The position numbers and the translations under genes are program-made. 64,000 nucleotides of DNA, taken from contig JAFYYV010000013.1 in the NCBI GenBank assembly GCA_017557405.1, forward strand, positions 1-64,000. Direction: 5' to 3'. The notes under the pieces were generated by a model, which was not told the DNA's origin, did not search any database, and saw only the letters and a program-made list of their open reading frames with translations. Below, piece by piece: positions 7,606 to 17,141 of this stretch. Each line of letters starts with the position of its first letter. Position 1 is the stretch's first letter. The stretch is from Prevotella sp. GTDB taxonomy: Bacteria; Bacteroidota; Bacteroidia; Bacteroidales; Bacteroidaceae.

Positions 7606-7664
7606 TCTCGGCATAAAAAAGAAGACTGCTTCTTTTATTCTGCACTCGACTATTCGTAACTTTG
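7606..7664 (+). promoter_or_regulatory. Hairpin-type promoter, copy 2 (xerD)
   Basis: CTCGGCATAA precedes AAAAGAAG, loop ACTG and CTTCTTTT. The -33 box is TTTA (7634-7637), then 19 bp, then TAACTTTG (7657-7664), 21 bp before the xerD ATG. Nearly the same layout as copies at 7531 and 17073, but with a different loop. Confidence 0.75.
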
Positions 7665-7685
7665 GGGCAAAAGTAACAAAAATAA

Positions 7686-8630
7686 ATGGAAAACGACAAG
7701 AATTCGGCTAAAAATATCGTGAGGAGCTACGTGCGCTACCTGAAATTGGAACGCAACTATTCGCCCAACACGCTGGAGGCCTACCAGCACGATCTGCGCC
7801 ATCTGCTCAACTATTGCGAGCGCGAGGGCAAGGAGCCGTTGACGTTGTCGCTGGAAGATCTGCAGCACTTTGCCGCCACCATCCACGAACTGGGCATCGG
7901 ACCCACATCGCAGGCGCGCATATTGAGTGGGGTGCGTTCGTTCTATCGCTATCTGCTGCTCGATGGATATATCGACACCGACCCCACCGAACTGTTGGAG
8001 TCGCCACGGCTGGGTGAGCATCTGCCTGAGGTGCTGAGCACGGAAGAGGTGGACCAACTGGAAGACTCCATCGACCTCTCGACGAGCGAGGGCCATCGCA
8101 ATCGCGCCATCATCGAGGTGCTGTTCTCGTGTGGCTTGCGCGTGAGTGAGTTGGTGAACCTGAAATATTCCGACCTTTACCTCGAAGAGGGTTATATCCG
8201 CGTGTTGGGAAAAGGTTCGAAAGAGCGCCTTGTGCCCATCTCTGAACGCGCCATCCACGAGCTCGCCAACTGGAAGTCGGTGCGCAACCTGATGGTCATT
8301 CGTCCGGGCGAGGAGGATTATGTATTCTTGAACCGACGTGGCGCCCACCTCACACGAACCATGATTCTCATCATGATCAAACGGCAGGCGGAGGCGGCAG
8401 GTATTCAGAAAACCATCTCACCACACACCCTGCGCCACTCGTTTGCCACGGCTTTGCTCGAAGGAGGTGCCGACCTGCGTGTCATTCAGGCACTGTTAGG
8501 GCACGAGAGCATCGGTACCACCGAGATATACACCCACATCGACACCTCCACGCTCAGAAACGAAATACTGCAGCATCATCCGAGGAATAAGAAGGGCCTC
8601 ACCCCTTTAGAGATGAAGGATGAAGGATGA
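7686..8630 (+). CDS. xerD: Tyrosine recombinase XerD
   Basis: 314 residues. An N-terminal SAM-like core-binding domain (SYVRYLKLERNYSPNTLEAY) is followed by the catalytic domain with all active residues: Arg in SCGLRVSELVNL, Lys in VLGKGSKERLVP, HTLRHSFA, LLGHESI and the nucleophile Tyr in TEIYTHID. It resolves chromosome dimers at dif together with XerC. No other mobile-element gene is nearby, so it is the housekeeping recombinase. The last codons and the stop (TGA at 8628) lie inside a GGATGAG repeat element, giving a repeat-encoded tail (LTPLEMKDEG). Confidence 0.93.
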   Translation: MENDKNSAKNIVRSYVRYLKLERNYSPNTLEAYQHDLRHLLNYCEREGKEPLTLSLEDLQHFAATIHELGIGPTSQARILSGVRSFYRYLLLDGYIDTDPTELLESPRLGEHLPEVLSTEEVDQLEDSIDLSTSEGHRNRAIIEVLFSCGLRVSELVNLKYSDLYLEEGYIRVLGKGSKERLVPISERAIHELANWKSVRNLMVIRPGEEDYVFLNRRGAHLTRTMILIMIKRQAEAAGIQKTISPHTLRHSFATALLEGGADLRVIQALLGHESIGTTEIYTHIDTSTLRNEILQHHPRNKKGLTPLEMKDEG

Positions 8631-8640
8631 GGGATGAGGG
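8591..8640 (+). repeat. GGATGAG repeat element over the xerD 3' end
   Basis: AAGGGCC...CCCCTTTAG followed by four GATGAAGG/GATGAGGG units. It matches the dusB element at 4181-4230 in order and orientation. It supplies the end of the xerD frame. Confidence 0.8.
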
Positions 8641-8711
8641 AATAACATAAAAAATAATTAACAAACGTGTAGTTTTTCGTCAGTTTCAGCGTCTAATTGG
8701 GAAATAATCCA

Positions 8712-8719
8712 TACTTTTG
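8712..8719 (+). promoter_or_regulatory. -7 element of the M16 protease gene
   Basis: TACTTTTG, matching TAnnTTTG, 28 bp before the ATG at 8748. It argues against the longer frame starting at 8697. Confidence 0.5.
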
Positions 8720-8747
8720 CATCCAAGTAAACAAAAACATAGCATTT

Positions 8748-11573
8748 ATGAAAAAAATTCAAAGAATCCTGACGACACTTTTGTTGTCTGTGATGGCTAC
8801 TGTGGCCGTGATGGCCCAGGTGGAGATGCCAGCCGTCCCTGTTGATCCCGATGTGCGTATCGGCAAGCTCGACAACGGACTGACTTATTACATCCGCTAC
8901 AACAATTGGCCCGAGAACCGAGCCGAGTTCTACATCGCCCAGAAGGTGGGCTCTATTCAAGAGGATGACGACCAGCGCGGTCTGGCTCACTTCTTGGAGC
9001 ACATGGCCTTCAATGGTTCGAAGCACTTCAAAGGCAACGAGCTGCTGCGCTGGTGCGAGAGCGTAGGCGTGAAGTTTGGTACCGACCTGAATGCTTATAC
9101 GAGCATCGACGAGACCGTATATAACATCAGTAATGTACCCACCACACGCGAGAGCATTATCGACTCGTGTCTGATGATTCTCTGGGACTGGGCCGACGGC
9201 TTGCTGTTGGAGCAGGAGGAGATTGAGAAGGAGCGTGGTGTGATTCACGAGGAATGGCGTCTGCGCACGAGTGGTCAGCAGCGTATGCTGGAGCGTGACC
9301 TGCCCAAGCTCTATCCGGGTTCGAAATATGGCCACCGCATGCCTATCGGATTGATGGAGATTATCGACAACTTCGAGCGTCCGTTCCTGCAGAACTATTA
9401 CGAGAAATGGTATCGTCCCGACAACCAGGGTATCATTGTGGTAGGCGACGTGGATGTTGACAAGGTGGAGCAGAAGATCAAGACGATGTTCTCGCAGATT
9501 GCCACGCCTGCTGCCGATGCCGCCAAAGTGGTGGCTGAGCCCGTTCCTGACAATGAAGAGCCCATCTTCGTCATCGACAAAGACAAAGAGCAGCGCTACA
9601 ACATCGTTGAGGTGTTGATGAAGCACGAGGTGTTCCCCGACTCGCTGAAGGGTACATTGGCTTACATCGTCACCAATTACATGAAGAATGCCGCCCTCTC
9701 TATGCTCAACGACCGTTTTGGAGAGTATGCTGAGAAACCCGAGAGCCCATTCCTGCAGGCTTCGGCCGGTGATGGCGAATATCTGCTCTCGAAGACCGTC
9801 GACGCTTTCGAACTGGGAATACTGCCCAAGGATGGTCAGATGGAAGCCGCCGTCAAGACCGCTATGACGGAAGCTCGTCGTGCCGCCGAGTTCGGATTTA
9901 CGGCAACCGAGTACAACCGCTTCAAGGCCAACTATCTGAGCAACCTCGACAAGACATATTCGAACAAGGACAAGCGCTACAACTCGCAGTTCGTGAACCA
10001 GTGCGTGAGACACTTCTTGGACAACAACCCCATGCCCAGCATCGATTACACCTATACGACCATGAAGCAGTTGGTGCCGGCTATACCTCTTGAGGGTATT
10101 AATGCCCTGATCAAGGAACTCGTGAGCAACGAAGACAAGAACCTCGTGGTGGTGAGTTTCAACAACGAGAAGGAAGACGCTGTCTATCCAACCGAAGACG
10201 GATTGAAGAAAGCCATCGCCGATGGTCGAGCCGCCCAGTTGGAGGCCTACGTGGACAACGTGAAGGATGAGCCGCTGATGACCGTTATGCCTAAGAAAGG
10301 CAAGATCAAGAAAGAGGTGAAGAACGACTTGTTCGGCTATACCGAGTTGACTTTGTCGAATGGTGCGAAGGTCATCTTGAAGCAGACGGACTTGAAGAAA
10401 GACCAAGTGCTGCTGCGTGGTGAAGGCTTCGGAGGCTGCGCCCTCTACGGAGAGAAAGACTACAGCAACATCAAGATGTTTGATGACGTAATAGCAGCCA
10501 GTGGACTGGGCAACTTCTCTCACACCGAGTTGGAGAAGGCGCTCGCAGGCAAGATTGCCAGTGCCTCCTACTACATGAGCGACTACCGCGAGCACATCAA
10601 CGGAAGTTCTACACCGAAGGATGTGGAGACGATGTTACAGCTGGTGTATCTTTATTTCACCAACATCAACAAGGATCAGAAGTCGTTTGACAACATGATG
10701 CAGACCACTGAGGTTTCATTGAAGAACCGCTTGTTGCAGCCCGAGAATGTGTTTAGCGATTCATTGACAGCCACCGTCAGTGCCCACAATCCGCGCAACC
10801 TGCCCTTGAAGGTGGAAGACTTGGCAAACGTCGACTACGACCGCATCTTGCAGATGGCAAAGGAGCGCACGGCCAATGCCGCAGCCTTCACATTCACCAT
10901 CGTCGGCAACTACGACGAAGCAACCATCCGTCCGCTCATTGAGCAGTATCTCGCTTCGCTGCCCTCACAGAAGAAGGTGGTGAAGGGCAAGAAGGTGGAC
11001 ACCGATTACGAAGGAAAGGTTGTCAACAGCTTCAAACACAAGGCAGAGACCCCGAAAGCCATCGCCGTGATGCATTGGTATTCGAAGAAGATGCCTTACA
11101 CGTTGGAGAACATCATCAAATCTGGTATGGTGGAACAAATCCTCAGCATGGAATACCTGAAGAAGATTCGTGAGGACGCCAGCGCCGCCTACACGGTGGC
11201 TTCGCAGGCTAGTGTGAGTCGCAACGATTTCGAGACGACCACTCAGGTTCTCGCCTACTGTCCGATGAAGCCCGAGAAGGCCGACACGGCGTTGATGATC
11301 ATGCGTGATGAGGTGAATACCATGGTCAAGACCTGTGATGCCGACAAGTTGCAGAAGGTGAAGGAGTACATCCTGAAAAACCATGCCGACCAACTGAAGC
11401 AGAATAGTTATTGGGTGAATTGCATCTACAACTGGCGCAAATATGGCGTTGACATTCATACAAACTTCGAGAAGATTGTGAACGCCCAGACCGTGGAGAG
11501 CGTCTGTGCTTTCGTGAAGGAACTGACCAGCGCCGGAAACAATGCCGAAGTGATCATGATGCCGGCGGAGTGA
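8748..11573 (+). CDS. M16 family zinc protease (insulinase type)
   Basis: 941 residues starting at MKKIQRILTT, whose signal peptide (to about residue 24, VMAQ) points to the periplasm. The inverted zinc motif HFLEH is at 81-85, with the third ligand Glu likely in EKERGVIHEEW about 75 residues on. Two M16 halves follow: N-terminal active (~35-250) and C-terminal inactive partners, the layout of pitrilysin/PqqL-like peptidases. It degrades peptides in a closed chamber. The 17 extra N-terminal codons of the open frame overlap the promoter. Followed by a strong terminator. Confidence 0.92.
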   Translation: MKKIQRILTTLLLSVMATVAVMAQVEMPAVPVDPDVRIGKLDNGLTYYIRYNNWPENRAEFYIAQKVGSIQEDDDQRGLAHFLEHMAFNGSKHFKGNELLRWCESVGVKFGTDLNAYTSIDETVYNISNVPTTRESIIDSCLMILWDWADGLLLEQEEIEKERGVIHEEWRLRTSGQQRMLERDLPKLYPGSKYGHRMPIGLMEIIDNFERPFLQNYYEKWYRPDNQGIIVVGDVDVDKVEQKIKTMFSQIATPAADAAKVVAEPVPDNEEPIFVIDKDKEQRYNIVEVLMKHEVFPDSLKGTLAYIVTNYMKNAALSMLNDRFGEYAEKPESPFLQASAGDGEYLLSKTVDAFELGILPKDGQMEAAVKTAMTEARRAAEFGFTATEYNRFKANYLSNLDKTYSNKDKRYNSQFVNQCVRHFLDNNPMPSIDYTYTTMKQLVPAIPLEGINALIKELVSNEDKNLVVVSFNNEKEDAVYPTEDGLKKAIADGRAAQLEAYVDNVKDEPLMTVMPKKGKIKKEVKNDLFGYTELTLSNGAKVILKQTDLKKDQVLLRGEGFGGCALYGEKDYSNIKMFDDVIAASGLGNFSHTELEKALAGKIASASYYMSDYREHINGSSTPKDVETMLQLVYLYFTNINKDQKSFDNMMQTTEVSLKNRLLQPENVFSDSLTATVSAHNPRNLPLKVEDLANVDYDRILQMAKERTANAAAFTFTIVGNYDEATIRPLIEQYLASLPSQKKVVKGKKVDTDYEGKVVNSFKHKAETPKAIAVMHWYSKKMPYTLENIIKSGMVEQILSMEYLKKIREDASAAYTVASQASVSRNDFETTTQVLAYCPMKPEKADTALMIMRDEVNTMVKTCDADKLQKVKEYILKNHADQLKQNSYWVNCIYNWRKYGVDIHTNFEKIVNAQTVESVCAFVKELTSAGNNAEVIMMPAE

Positions 11574-11611
11574 TAAAGCAATCATCTTTAATTACATATT
11601 ATTATCAACGC

Positions 11612-11646
11612 AATCAGGCGGCCCTCGGTGGTCGCCTGATTTTTTT
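11612..11646 (+). terminator. Terminator after the M16 protease gene
   Basis: AATCAGGCG/CGCCTGATT stem with an inner GG/CC pairing, then a run of seven T. Confidence 0.9.
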
Positions 11647-11751
11647 GAAACACATATTTACTTAAGAGGCGCTTTTTCAGGACAAAAGCGGGGCTTCGTA
11701 TTGACATAGATGGTGTTTTGTATATGATGCGAATGAATTTTGCTTCATTCT

Positions 11752-11783
11752 TTTGCCAATCACAGAAAAAAGGTGTACCTTTG
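11752..11783 (+). promoter_or_regulatory. metK promoter
   Basis: TTTG at 11752-11755, a 20-bp gap and TACCTTTG at 11776-11783: a full Bacteroidetes -33/-7 promoter, about 65 bp before the start codon. Confidence 0.75.
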
Positions 11784-11808
11784 CAGGTCCAAAGCGAATG
11801 TACACCTT
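11770..11808. promoter_or_regulatory. Inverted repeat over the metK -7 box
   Basis: AAGGTGTAC (11770-11778) pairs with GTACACCTT (11800-11808). Inside, CTTTG (11779-11783) pairs with CAAAG (11790-11794). The left arm covers the -7 element, so it could be an operator or a structured start of the transcript. No known SAM riboswitch pattern was recognised. Confidence 0.65.
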
Positions 11809-11846
11809 AATTAATATATATACAAGATAATAGGAGGAATATCATT

Positions 11847-13118
11847 ATGCCGTATTTGTTTTCATCAGAATCAGTGTCTGAAGGCCATCCCGACAAAGTG
11901 GCCGACCAGATTAGTGACGCGATATTGGATCAGTTTCTGGCCTACGACCCTGCGGCTCGTTGCGCCATTGAATCGTTTGTCACCACAGGACAAGTGGTGA
12001 TCATGGGTGAGGTGAAGTCTGAGGCCTACATTGATTTGCAGACGATGGCTCGCCGGACCATCAACAAGATTGGTTATACGAAGTCGGAATATCAGTTCGA
12101 CGGCGACTCGTGTGGTGTGTTGACGGCCATTCACGAGCAGAGCGACGACATCAACCGTGGTGTGGATCGCGTGAAGGACGAGGCGATTGACGAGGAGAAC
12201 CAAGGTGCTGGCGACCAGGGTATGATGTTTGGCTACGCTGTGAACGAGACAGAGGACTACATGCCTGTTTCGTTGCATTTGGCTCACTTACTGATGCGCA
12301 CATTGGCCGATATTCGCCGTGAAGGTCGCGAGATGACCTATCTGCGTCCCGACTCGAAGAGTCAGGTGACGATTGAATATAGCGATGACGGCGTCCCACA
12401 ACGCATCCATACCATTGTGGTATCGACCCAGCACGATGAATTCGACGAAGACGAGCGCATGTTGGAACGCATTCGCCAGGATGTCATTAACATTCTGATA
12501 CCTCGCGTGAAGGCGCAGTGCGACGAGAAGATTCTCGCTTTGTTCAATGACGATATCAAGTATCACATCAACCCCACAGGCAAGTTTGTCATCGGTGGTC
12601 CTCACGGCGATACAGGTCTGACGGGTCGCAAGATCATTGTCGACACCTATGGCGGCAAGGGTGCGCATGGTGGTGGCGCCTTCTCGGGCAAAGACTCGTC
12701 GAAGGTGGACCGCTCGGCTGCATACGCTGCCCGTTGGATAGCGAAGAACATGGTGGCGGCTGGCGTGAGCGACGAGATGTTGGTGCAGATCAGCTATGCC
12801 ATCGGTGAACCTGACCCCGTGAACATTTATGTGAACACCTACGGGCGTAGCCATGTGAACATGAGTGATAGCGAGATTGCCGAGAAGATTGACAAACTCT
12901 TCGTATTGCGTCCGAAAGCCATCGAGCGCCAACTGAAACTGCGCCAGCCTATGTATTTGGAGACGGCAGCCTATGGGCACATGGGTAGGAAGAACGAGGT
13001 GGTCACCAAGACGTTCACTTCGCGTTATCACGAGACGCGCGTCGTTGAGGTGGAGCTCTTCACATGGGAGAAACTCGACCGTATGGATGACATTCGTCGT
13101 GCGTTCGGTCTGGGATGA
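11847..13118 (+). CDS. metK: S-adenosylmethionine synthase
   Basis: 423 residues, a little longer than the E. coli enzyme (384). Motifs: [18 protein letters not shown] (ATP/Mg), [12 protein letters not shown] and [19 protein letters not shown] (phosphate loop). It makes S-adenosylmethionine from methionine and ATP. The start is supported by a strong Shine-Dalgarno AGGAGG at 11832-11837, 9 bp upstream; such sites are rare in this window. Transcribed from the promoter at 11752-11783, with an inverted repeat over the -7 box. Confidence 0.97.
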   Translation: MPYLFSSESVSEGHPDKVADQISDAILDQFLAYDPAARCAIESFVTTGQVVIMGEVKSEAYIDLQTMARRTINKIGYTKSEYQFDGDSCGVLTAIHEQSDDINRGVDRVKDEAIDEENQGAGDQGMMFGYAVNETEDYMPVSLHLAHLLMRTLADIRREGREMTYLRPDSKSQVTIEYSDDGVPQRIHTIVVSTQHDEFDEDERMLERIRQDVINILIPRVKAQCDEKILALFNDDIKYHINPTGKFVIGGPHGDTGLTGRKIIVDTYGGKGAHGGGAFSGKDSSKVDRSAAYAARWIAKNMVAAGVSDEMLVQISYAIGEPDPVNIYVNTYGRSHVNMSDSEIAEKIDKLFVLRPKAIERQLKLRQPMYLETAAYGHMGRKNEVVTKTFTSRYHETRVVEVELFTWEKLDRMDDIRRAFGLG

Positions 13119-13149
13119 TAATATAAGAAAGCATAGTTGAACGTTGAAC

Positions 13150-14172
13150 ATGCAGCAAGACTCTCTCAGCACACATGCCACCACTGTCGTAGGCGACAGT
13201 GGACATGCCAGCGTGTCGGCTCAACTTCATGAGCTGACTCCCCGTGAGGTGCTGAGTTGGCTGCCTAAGAACGCGACTCCCGCCCAACAGGATTCGGCTA
13301 TACAGCACCACATCAAACCGTCGCCTATCCATTGGAGCGAGCAGCCTGATACGCTGCACATGCCTGGACATACGAAGGGCAAAAGCCTGCGCGACGTGAG
13401 TCTGCCGCAATACTATCGCGAGTCGTTTTTCTCAAAAGACTCTCTGTTTCATCCCGAACTGAGTGGTGGGCGGTATGGCGTTGCCGGCGATCCTGTTCCG
13501 TACTCCATTGCCGGTGACAACCTCATCACGATGCTGTTGTTGGGTTGCTTTGTGCTGGCGATGATTAGTTTCTCGCGTTCGATGCCCTTCATCATCCGAC
13601 AGGCCAAGAACTTCTTCTACGTGCCACGTGGCAACACCTCGACCTTCAACGAGACGTCGGGCGAACTTTGGGTACAGATGTTCATGATATTGCAGACTTG
13701 CCTGCTCTTCTCGCTCATCTATTTCTTCTATACCCGCACCTATATCGCTGATACGTTCACGATAGAACATTACCAGATGATAGGCATCTTCACTGCGGTC
13801 ATAGCGGGCTATTTCTTGTTGAAGGCGGTGGCCTATTGGATTATCGGATGGGTGTTTTTTGATGGTAAAAAAATAGGACAATGGATGAAGGTCTACCTCT
13901 TTTTGATTTCCATCGAGGGGGTATTATTGTTCCCAGTCGTGATGTTGCTTGCCTACTTCAACTTATCGATGCAAAATGCCATTATTTATGTGGCAATTGT
14001 CGTATTTTTGGGCAAATTGCTTTCTTTTTATAAGACTTATATTATCTTTTTCCGTAGAAACGGCATTTTTCTGCAGAATTTTTTGTACTTTTGTGCGCTC
14101 GAAGTGATACCTCTCGCTTCTTTATGGGGCGTTTTGGTCATAATAAACAGTTTTTTAAAAGTAAATTTTTAG
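13150..14172 (+). CDS. DUF4271-like membrane protein
   Basis: 340 residues from the ATG at 13150; the frame also contains an upstream TTG inside the repeat GTTGAACGTTGAACATG. The first ~115 residues are polar and Pro-rich, without a signal peptide. From about residue 115 there are five or six membrane helices (LITMLLLGCFVLAMISF, MFMILQTCLLFSLIYFF, YLFLISIEGVLLFPVVMLL, VIPLASLWGVLVIINSF). This layout and its place before hemD match the DUF4271 family of Bacteroidetes. Biochemical role unknown. Confidence 0.75.
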   Translation: MQQDSLSTHATTVVGDSGHASVSAQLHELTPREVLSWLPKNATPAQQDSAIQHHIKPSPIHWSEQPDTLHMPGHTKGKSLRDVSLPQYYRESFFSKDSLFHPELSGGRYGVAGDPVPYSIAGDNLITMLLLGCFVLAMISFSRSMPFIIRQAKNFFYVPRGNTSTFNETSGELWVQMFMILQTCLLFSLIYFFYTRTYIADTFTIEHYQMIGIFTAVIAGYFLLKAVAYWIIGWVFFDGKKIGQWMKVYLFLISIEGVLLFPVVMLLAYFNLSMQNAIIYVAIVVFLGKLLSFYKTYIIFFRRNGIFLQNFLYFCALEVIPLASLWGVLVIINSFLKVNF

Positions 14173-14179
14173 GACATAG

Positions 14180-14932
14180 ATGATTAAGAAGATTCTGGTT
14201 TCGCAACCCAAGCCGACAAGTGAGAAATCGCCATATTACGACATTGCCGAGGAACATGGTGTGGAGCTGATATTCCGCCCGTTCATTAAGGTGGAAGGAA
14301 TCACTGCTAAGGATTTTCGCCAGCAGAAGGTGAGTATCCTCGATCATAGCGCCATTGTTTTCACATCGCGTCATGCCATTGATCATTTCTTCAAATTGGC
14401 AAAAGAACTGCGTGTCACTATTCCGGAGGACATGAAGTATTTCTGTGTCACGGAAACCATCGCACTCTATATCCAAAAGTACGTCCAATATCGCAAGCGC
14501 AAGGTGTTTTTCGGAACAACAGGTAAGATTCAGGATCTAGTTCCTTTGATGGTGAAACACAAGACTGAGAAGTATCTGGTTCCACAAAGTGATGTCCACA
14601 CGGATGAAATCAAGAATCTGCTCGACTCCAAGAAACTGCAGCACACGGAATGCGTGATGTATCGCACAGTGTCGAACGATTTCACAGAAGAGGAGGTCAA
14701 GAATTTTGACTATGATATGCTCATCTTCTTCAGTCCTACTGGTATTCAATCCTTGACCAAGAACTTCCCTGAGTTCAAGCAAGGTGACATCCGCATCGCT
14801 ACTTTCGGTCCCTCGACGGCCAAAGCAGTAGAGGACATGGGATTGCGTCTCGACCTTCAGGCTCCTTCTGAGTCGTATCCCTCGATGACAAGTGCGCTGA
14901 AAGCCTACTTGAAAGAGCATAAGAAGAAATAA
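14180..14932 (+). CDS. hemD: Uroporphyrinogen-III synthase
   Basis: 250 residues with the two alternating domains of the HemD family: an N-terminal KKILVSQPKPTSEKSPYYDIAEEHG, SAIVFTSRHAIDHFF, then YFCVTETIALYI and a C-terminal LIFFSPTGIQSL and ATFGPSTAKAVEDMGLRLDLQAPSESYPSMTSAL. It closes and inverts hydroxymethylbilane to uroporphyrinogen III. It begins 7 bp after the DUF4271-like gene and precedes rnpA by 17 bp, an order common in Bacteroidales. Sequence in this family is very divergent; the assignment rests on the SPTG..F and C-terminal motifs plus context. Confidence 0.88.
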   Translation: MIKKILVSQPKPTSEKSPYYDIAEEHGVELIFRPFIKVEGITAKDFRQQKVSILDHSAIVFTSRHAIDHFFKLAKELRVTIPEDMKYFCVTETIALYIQKYVQYRKRKVFFGTTGKIQDLVPLMVKHKTEKYLVPQSDVHTDEIKNLLDSKKLQHTECVMYRTVSNDFTEEEVKNFDYDMLIFFSPTGIQSLTKNFPEFKQGDIRIATFGPSTAKAVEDMGLRLDLQAPSESYPSMTSALKAYLKEHKKK

Positions 14933-14949
14933 CTGATTCTGAGGAAAAA

Positions 14950-15351
14950 ATGCCTGCATCCGGCACTCTCACACTAAGTAAGGAAGAGCGGACATGCAGT
15001 AAAAAGCTGATAGAGCAACTCTTCAATGGCGGCACCGCTCGGTCGATGTCGTCGTTTCCTTTAAGGGCCGTATATATGCTCATTCCTCGGACGGACAACA
15101 TGCCGCAAGCGCAAATGATGATCAGTGTACCCAAACGGTGCCTGAAACATGCTGTGGACCGCAATCGTGTGAAACGGCAGGTGCGCGAAGCCTATCGGAA
15201 GAATAAAGCGATTATCTTCGGTCCGATGGAATCGCATGAAAAAGAAGGGTTGGTGGTGGCGTTCATCTGGATGGAGAACCGTCTGCATGATAGCCAATCC
15301 GTTGAGCAGCACATGATGGATTTGTTAAGACACATCAGCGAACGGTTATGA
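14950..15351 (+). CDS. rnpA: Ribonuclease P protein component
   Basis: 133 residues. The RNR signature is present as [18 protein letters not shown], after the N-terminal [20 protein letters not shown]. It helps RNase P RNA bind and cut the 5' leader of tRNA precursors. The 3' end overlaps yidD by 4 bp, as in most bacteria with this pair. In many bacteria rnpA sits with rpmH near the origin; here it follows hemD, as seen in other Bacteroidetes. Confidence 0.94.
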   Translation: MPASGTLTLSKEERTCSKKLIEQLFNGGTARSMSSFPLRAVYMLIPRTDNMPQAQMMISVPKRCLKHAVDRNRVKRQVREAYRKNKAIIFGPMESHEKEGLVVAFIWMENRLHDSQSVEQHMMDLLRHISERL

Positions 15352-15599
15352 ACATCTTGACAACTCTATTCCGAAAAGTGAGGAAAGGCATTGTGTGGCT
15401 CATGTTGCTGCCCATCCGTTTCTATCAGGTCTGCATCTCACCCTATACTCCTGCTTCGTGCCGATTCACCCCCACATGCTCTGAATATGCTCGACAGGCG
15501 CTCATCAAGCATGGCCCTATCAAAGGATTGGCACTGGCCATCTGGCGCATACTGAGATGCAATCCGTGGGGTGGGAGTGGTTACGACCCGGTGCCATAG
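15348..15599 (+). CDS. yidD: Membrane protein insertion efficiency factor YidD
   Basis: 83 residues. Core motif [23 protein letters not shown] with the conserved Cys pair, then [29 protein letters not shown], the typical end. An amphipathic N-terminal segment associates with the inner membrane, where the protein assists YidC-dependent insertion. Overlaps rnpA by 4 bp, so translation is probably coupled. tyrS follows after 42 bp. Confidence 0.95.
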   Translation: MNILTTLFRKVRKGIVWLMLLPIRFYQVCISPYTPASCRFTPTCSEYARQALIKHGPIKGLALAIWRILRCNPWGGSGYDPVP

Positions 15600-15641
15600 A
15601 AATGAAACAATAAAGATTAAAATTAAAATACAATATATTCT

Positions 15642-16940
15642 ATGAGAAAGAACTTTGTAGAAGAACTCCGCTGGCGCGGAATGCTGGCACAGATGATGCC
15701 AGGCACGGAAGAACTCCTGCAGAAGGAGATGGTTACGGCTTATTTGGGAACCGACCCAACGGCCGACTCGCTGCACATTGGACACTTGTGTGGCATCATG
15801 ATGTTGCGTCATTTGCAACGTTGCGGACACAAGCCCATCATCCTTGTGGGTGGTGCAACGGGTATGATTGGCGACCCTTCTGGCAAGTCGCAGGAGCGTA
15901 ACCTGCTGAATGAAGAGACGCTGCGCCACAACCAGGAGTGCATCAAGGCCCAGGTGTCGAAGTTCCTCGATTTCGAGTCGAAGGACGTCAATGCCGCCGA
16001 GATGGTGAACAACTACGACTGGATGAAAGACTTCACTTTCCTTGATTTCGCCCGTGAGGTAGGAAAGCATATCACCGTCAACTACATGATGGCCAAGGAC
16101 AGCGTACAGCAGCGCCTGAACGGTACAGCTCGCGACGGTCTGTCGTTCACCGAGTTTACCTATCAGCTGTTGCAGGGCTATGACTTCCTATATCTCTACC
16201 AGCACAAGAACTGCAAACTGCAGTTGGGTGGCAACGACCAGTGGGGTAATATCACTACAGGTACGGAGCTCATCCGCCGCACATTAGGTTATGAGAACGA
16301 GGCCTTCGCCTTGACCTGCCCGCTCATTACGAAGAGCGACGGCAAGAAGTTCGGTAAGACCGAGAGCGGTAACATTTGGCTCGACCCGAAGCGCACCACA
16401 CCGTATAAGTTCTACCAGTTCTGGCTGAACGTCAGCGATGACGATGCCGAGAAGTATATCAAGATCTTCACTTCGTTGGAGAAGGATGTCATTGATGCCC
16501 TCGTTGAGGAGCACAAACAAGATCCTGGCCGCCGCGTCTTGCAACGCCGTTTGGCTGAAGAGGTCACCGTTATGGTTCACTCGCAGGCAGATCTCGACAT
16601 GGCTATCGAAGCCTCGAACATCCTTTTCGGCAAAGCCACCAAGGAAGCATTGCAGAAGCTCGACGAACAGACATTCCTCGATGTCTTCGATGGTGTACCT
16701 CATTTCGATATTGCAGCCGACCAGCTCGGTCAGCCTGCCATCGAACTGCTTACCCAAGCTGCTCCCGTGTTCCCCTCGAAAGGTGAAATGCGTAAGATGG
16801 TGCAGGGCGGCGGTGTCTCACTGAACAAGGAGAAACTCACCGATGCACAGCGCGCCATCACAGCCGACGATCTCATCGACGGGAAATACCTGCTCGCACA
16901 GAAAGGTAAGAAGAACTACTTCCTGCTCACAGTGAAGTAA
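15642..16940 (+). CDS. tyrS: Tyrosyl-tRNA synthetase
   Basis: 432 residues, class Ic synthetase. HIGH motif as [10 protein letters not shown], the tyrosine pocket ([34 protein letters not shown]) and the KMSKS loop as KKFGKTESG. The C-terminal S4-like domain ([20 protein letters not shown]) binds the tRNA. It charges tRNA-Tyr. A strong terminator follows, closing the hemD-rnpA-yidD-tyrS run. Confidence 0.97.
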   Translation: MRKNFVEELRWRGMLAQMMPGTEELLQKEMVTAYLGTDPTADSLHIGHLCGIMMLRHLQRCGHKPIILVGGATGMIGDPSGKSQERNLLNEETLRHNQECIKAQVSKFLDFESKDVNAAEMVNNYDWMKDFTFLDFAREVGKHITVNYMMAKDSVQQRLNGTARDGLSFTEFTYQLLQGYDFLYLYQHKNCKLQLGGNDQWGNITTGTELIRRTLGYENEAFALTCPLITKSDGKKFGKTESGNIWLDPKRTTPYKFYQFWLNVSDDDAEKYIKIFTSLEKDVIDALVEEHKQDPGRRVLQRRLAEEVTVMVHSQADLDMAIEASNILFGKATKEALQKLDEQTFLDVFDGVPHFDIAADQLGQPAIELLTQAAPVFPSKGEMRKMVQGGGVSLNKEKLTDAQRAITADDLIDGKYLLAQKGKKNYFLLTVK

Positions 16941-16969
16941 CTCTTCATCTTTATCCCTATCCTATATTA

Positions 16970-17007
16970 ATCGGAAAGAGTTTTATTGACTCTTTCCGAT
17001 TTTTTTT
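16970..17007 (+). terminator. tyrS terminator
   Basis: ATCGGAAAGAGT and ACTCTTTCCGAT pair perfectly around a 7-base loop, followed by a T-run. Confidence 0.93.
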
Positions 17008-17072
17008 GCATTACAACATTTTATTCGTATCTTTTCCATCAAAGATGGCGAAAATACTCCATCTCGGCATAA

Positions 17073-17120
17073 AAAAAGAATGGATTCTTTTTGTTCTGCT
17101 CTCGATTTTTCGTATCTTTG
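17073..17120 (+). promoter_or_regulatory. Hairpin-type promoter, copy 3
   Basis: CTCGGCAT (17063-17070) precedes AAAAAGAA, loop TGGA, TTCTTTTT. The 3' arm merges into TTTG (17090-17093); 19 bp later comes TATCTTTG (17113-17120). Closely related to 7531-7580 and 7606-7664. Confidence 0.78.
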
Positions 17121-17141
17121 CCAACAAACAACAATTGTTCG

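Noticed and set aside
7686-8630. Integrase of a mobile element
   Set aside because: No att-like repeats or cargo adjoin it; size and motifs fit the housekeeping XerD.
8658-10595. 645-codon open frame on the minus strand
   Set aside because: It is antisense to the M16 protease gene, has no motif and no promoter, and its composition follows the codon structure of the opposite strand.
11784-11846. SAM riboswitch before metK
   Set aside because: The leader is only about 60 nt and shows one hairpin; no known SAM-I or SAM-II core was recognisable.
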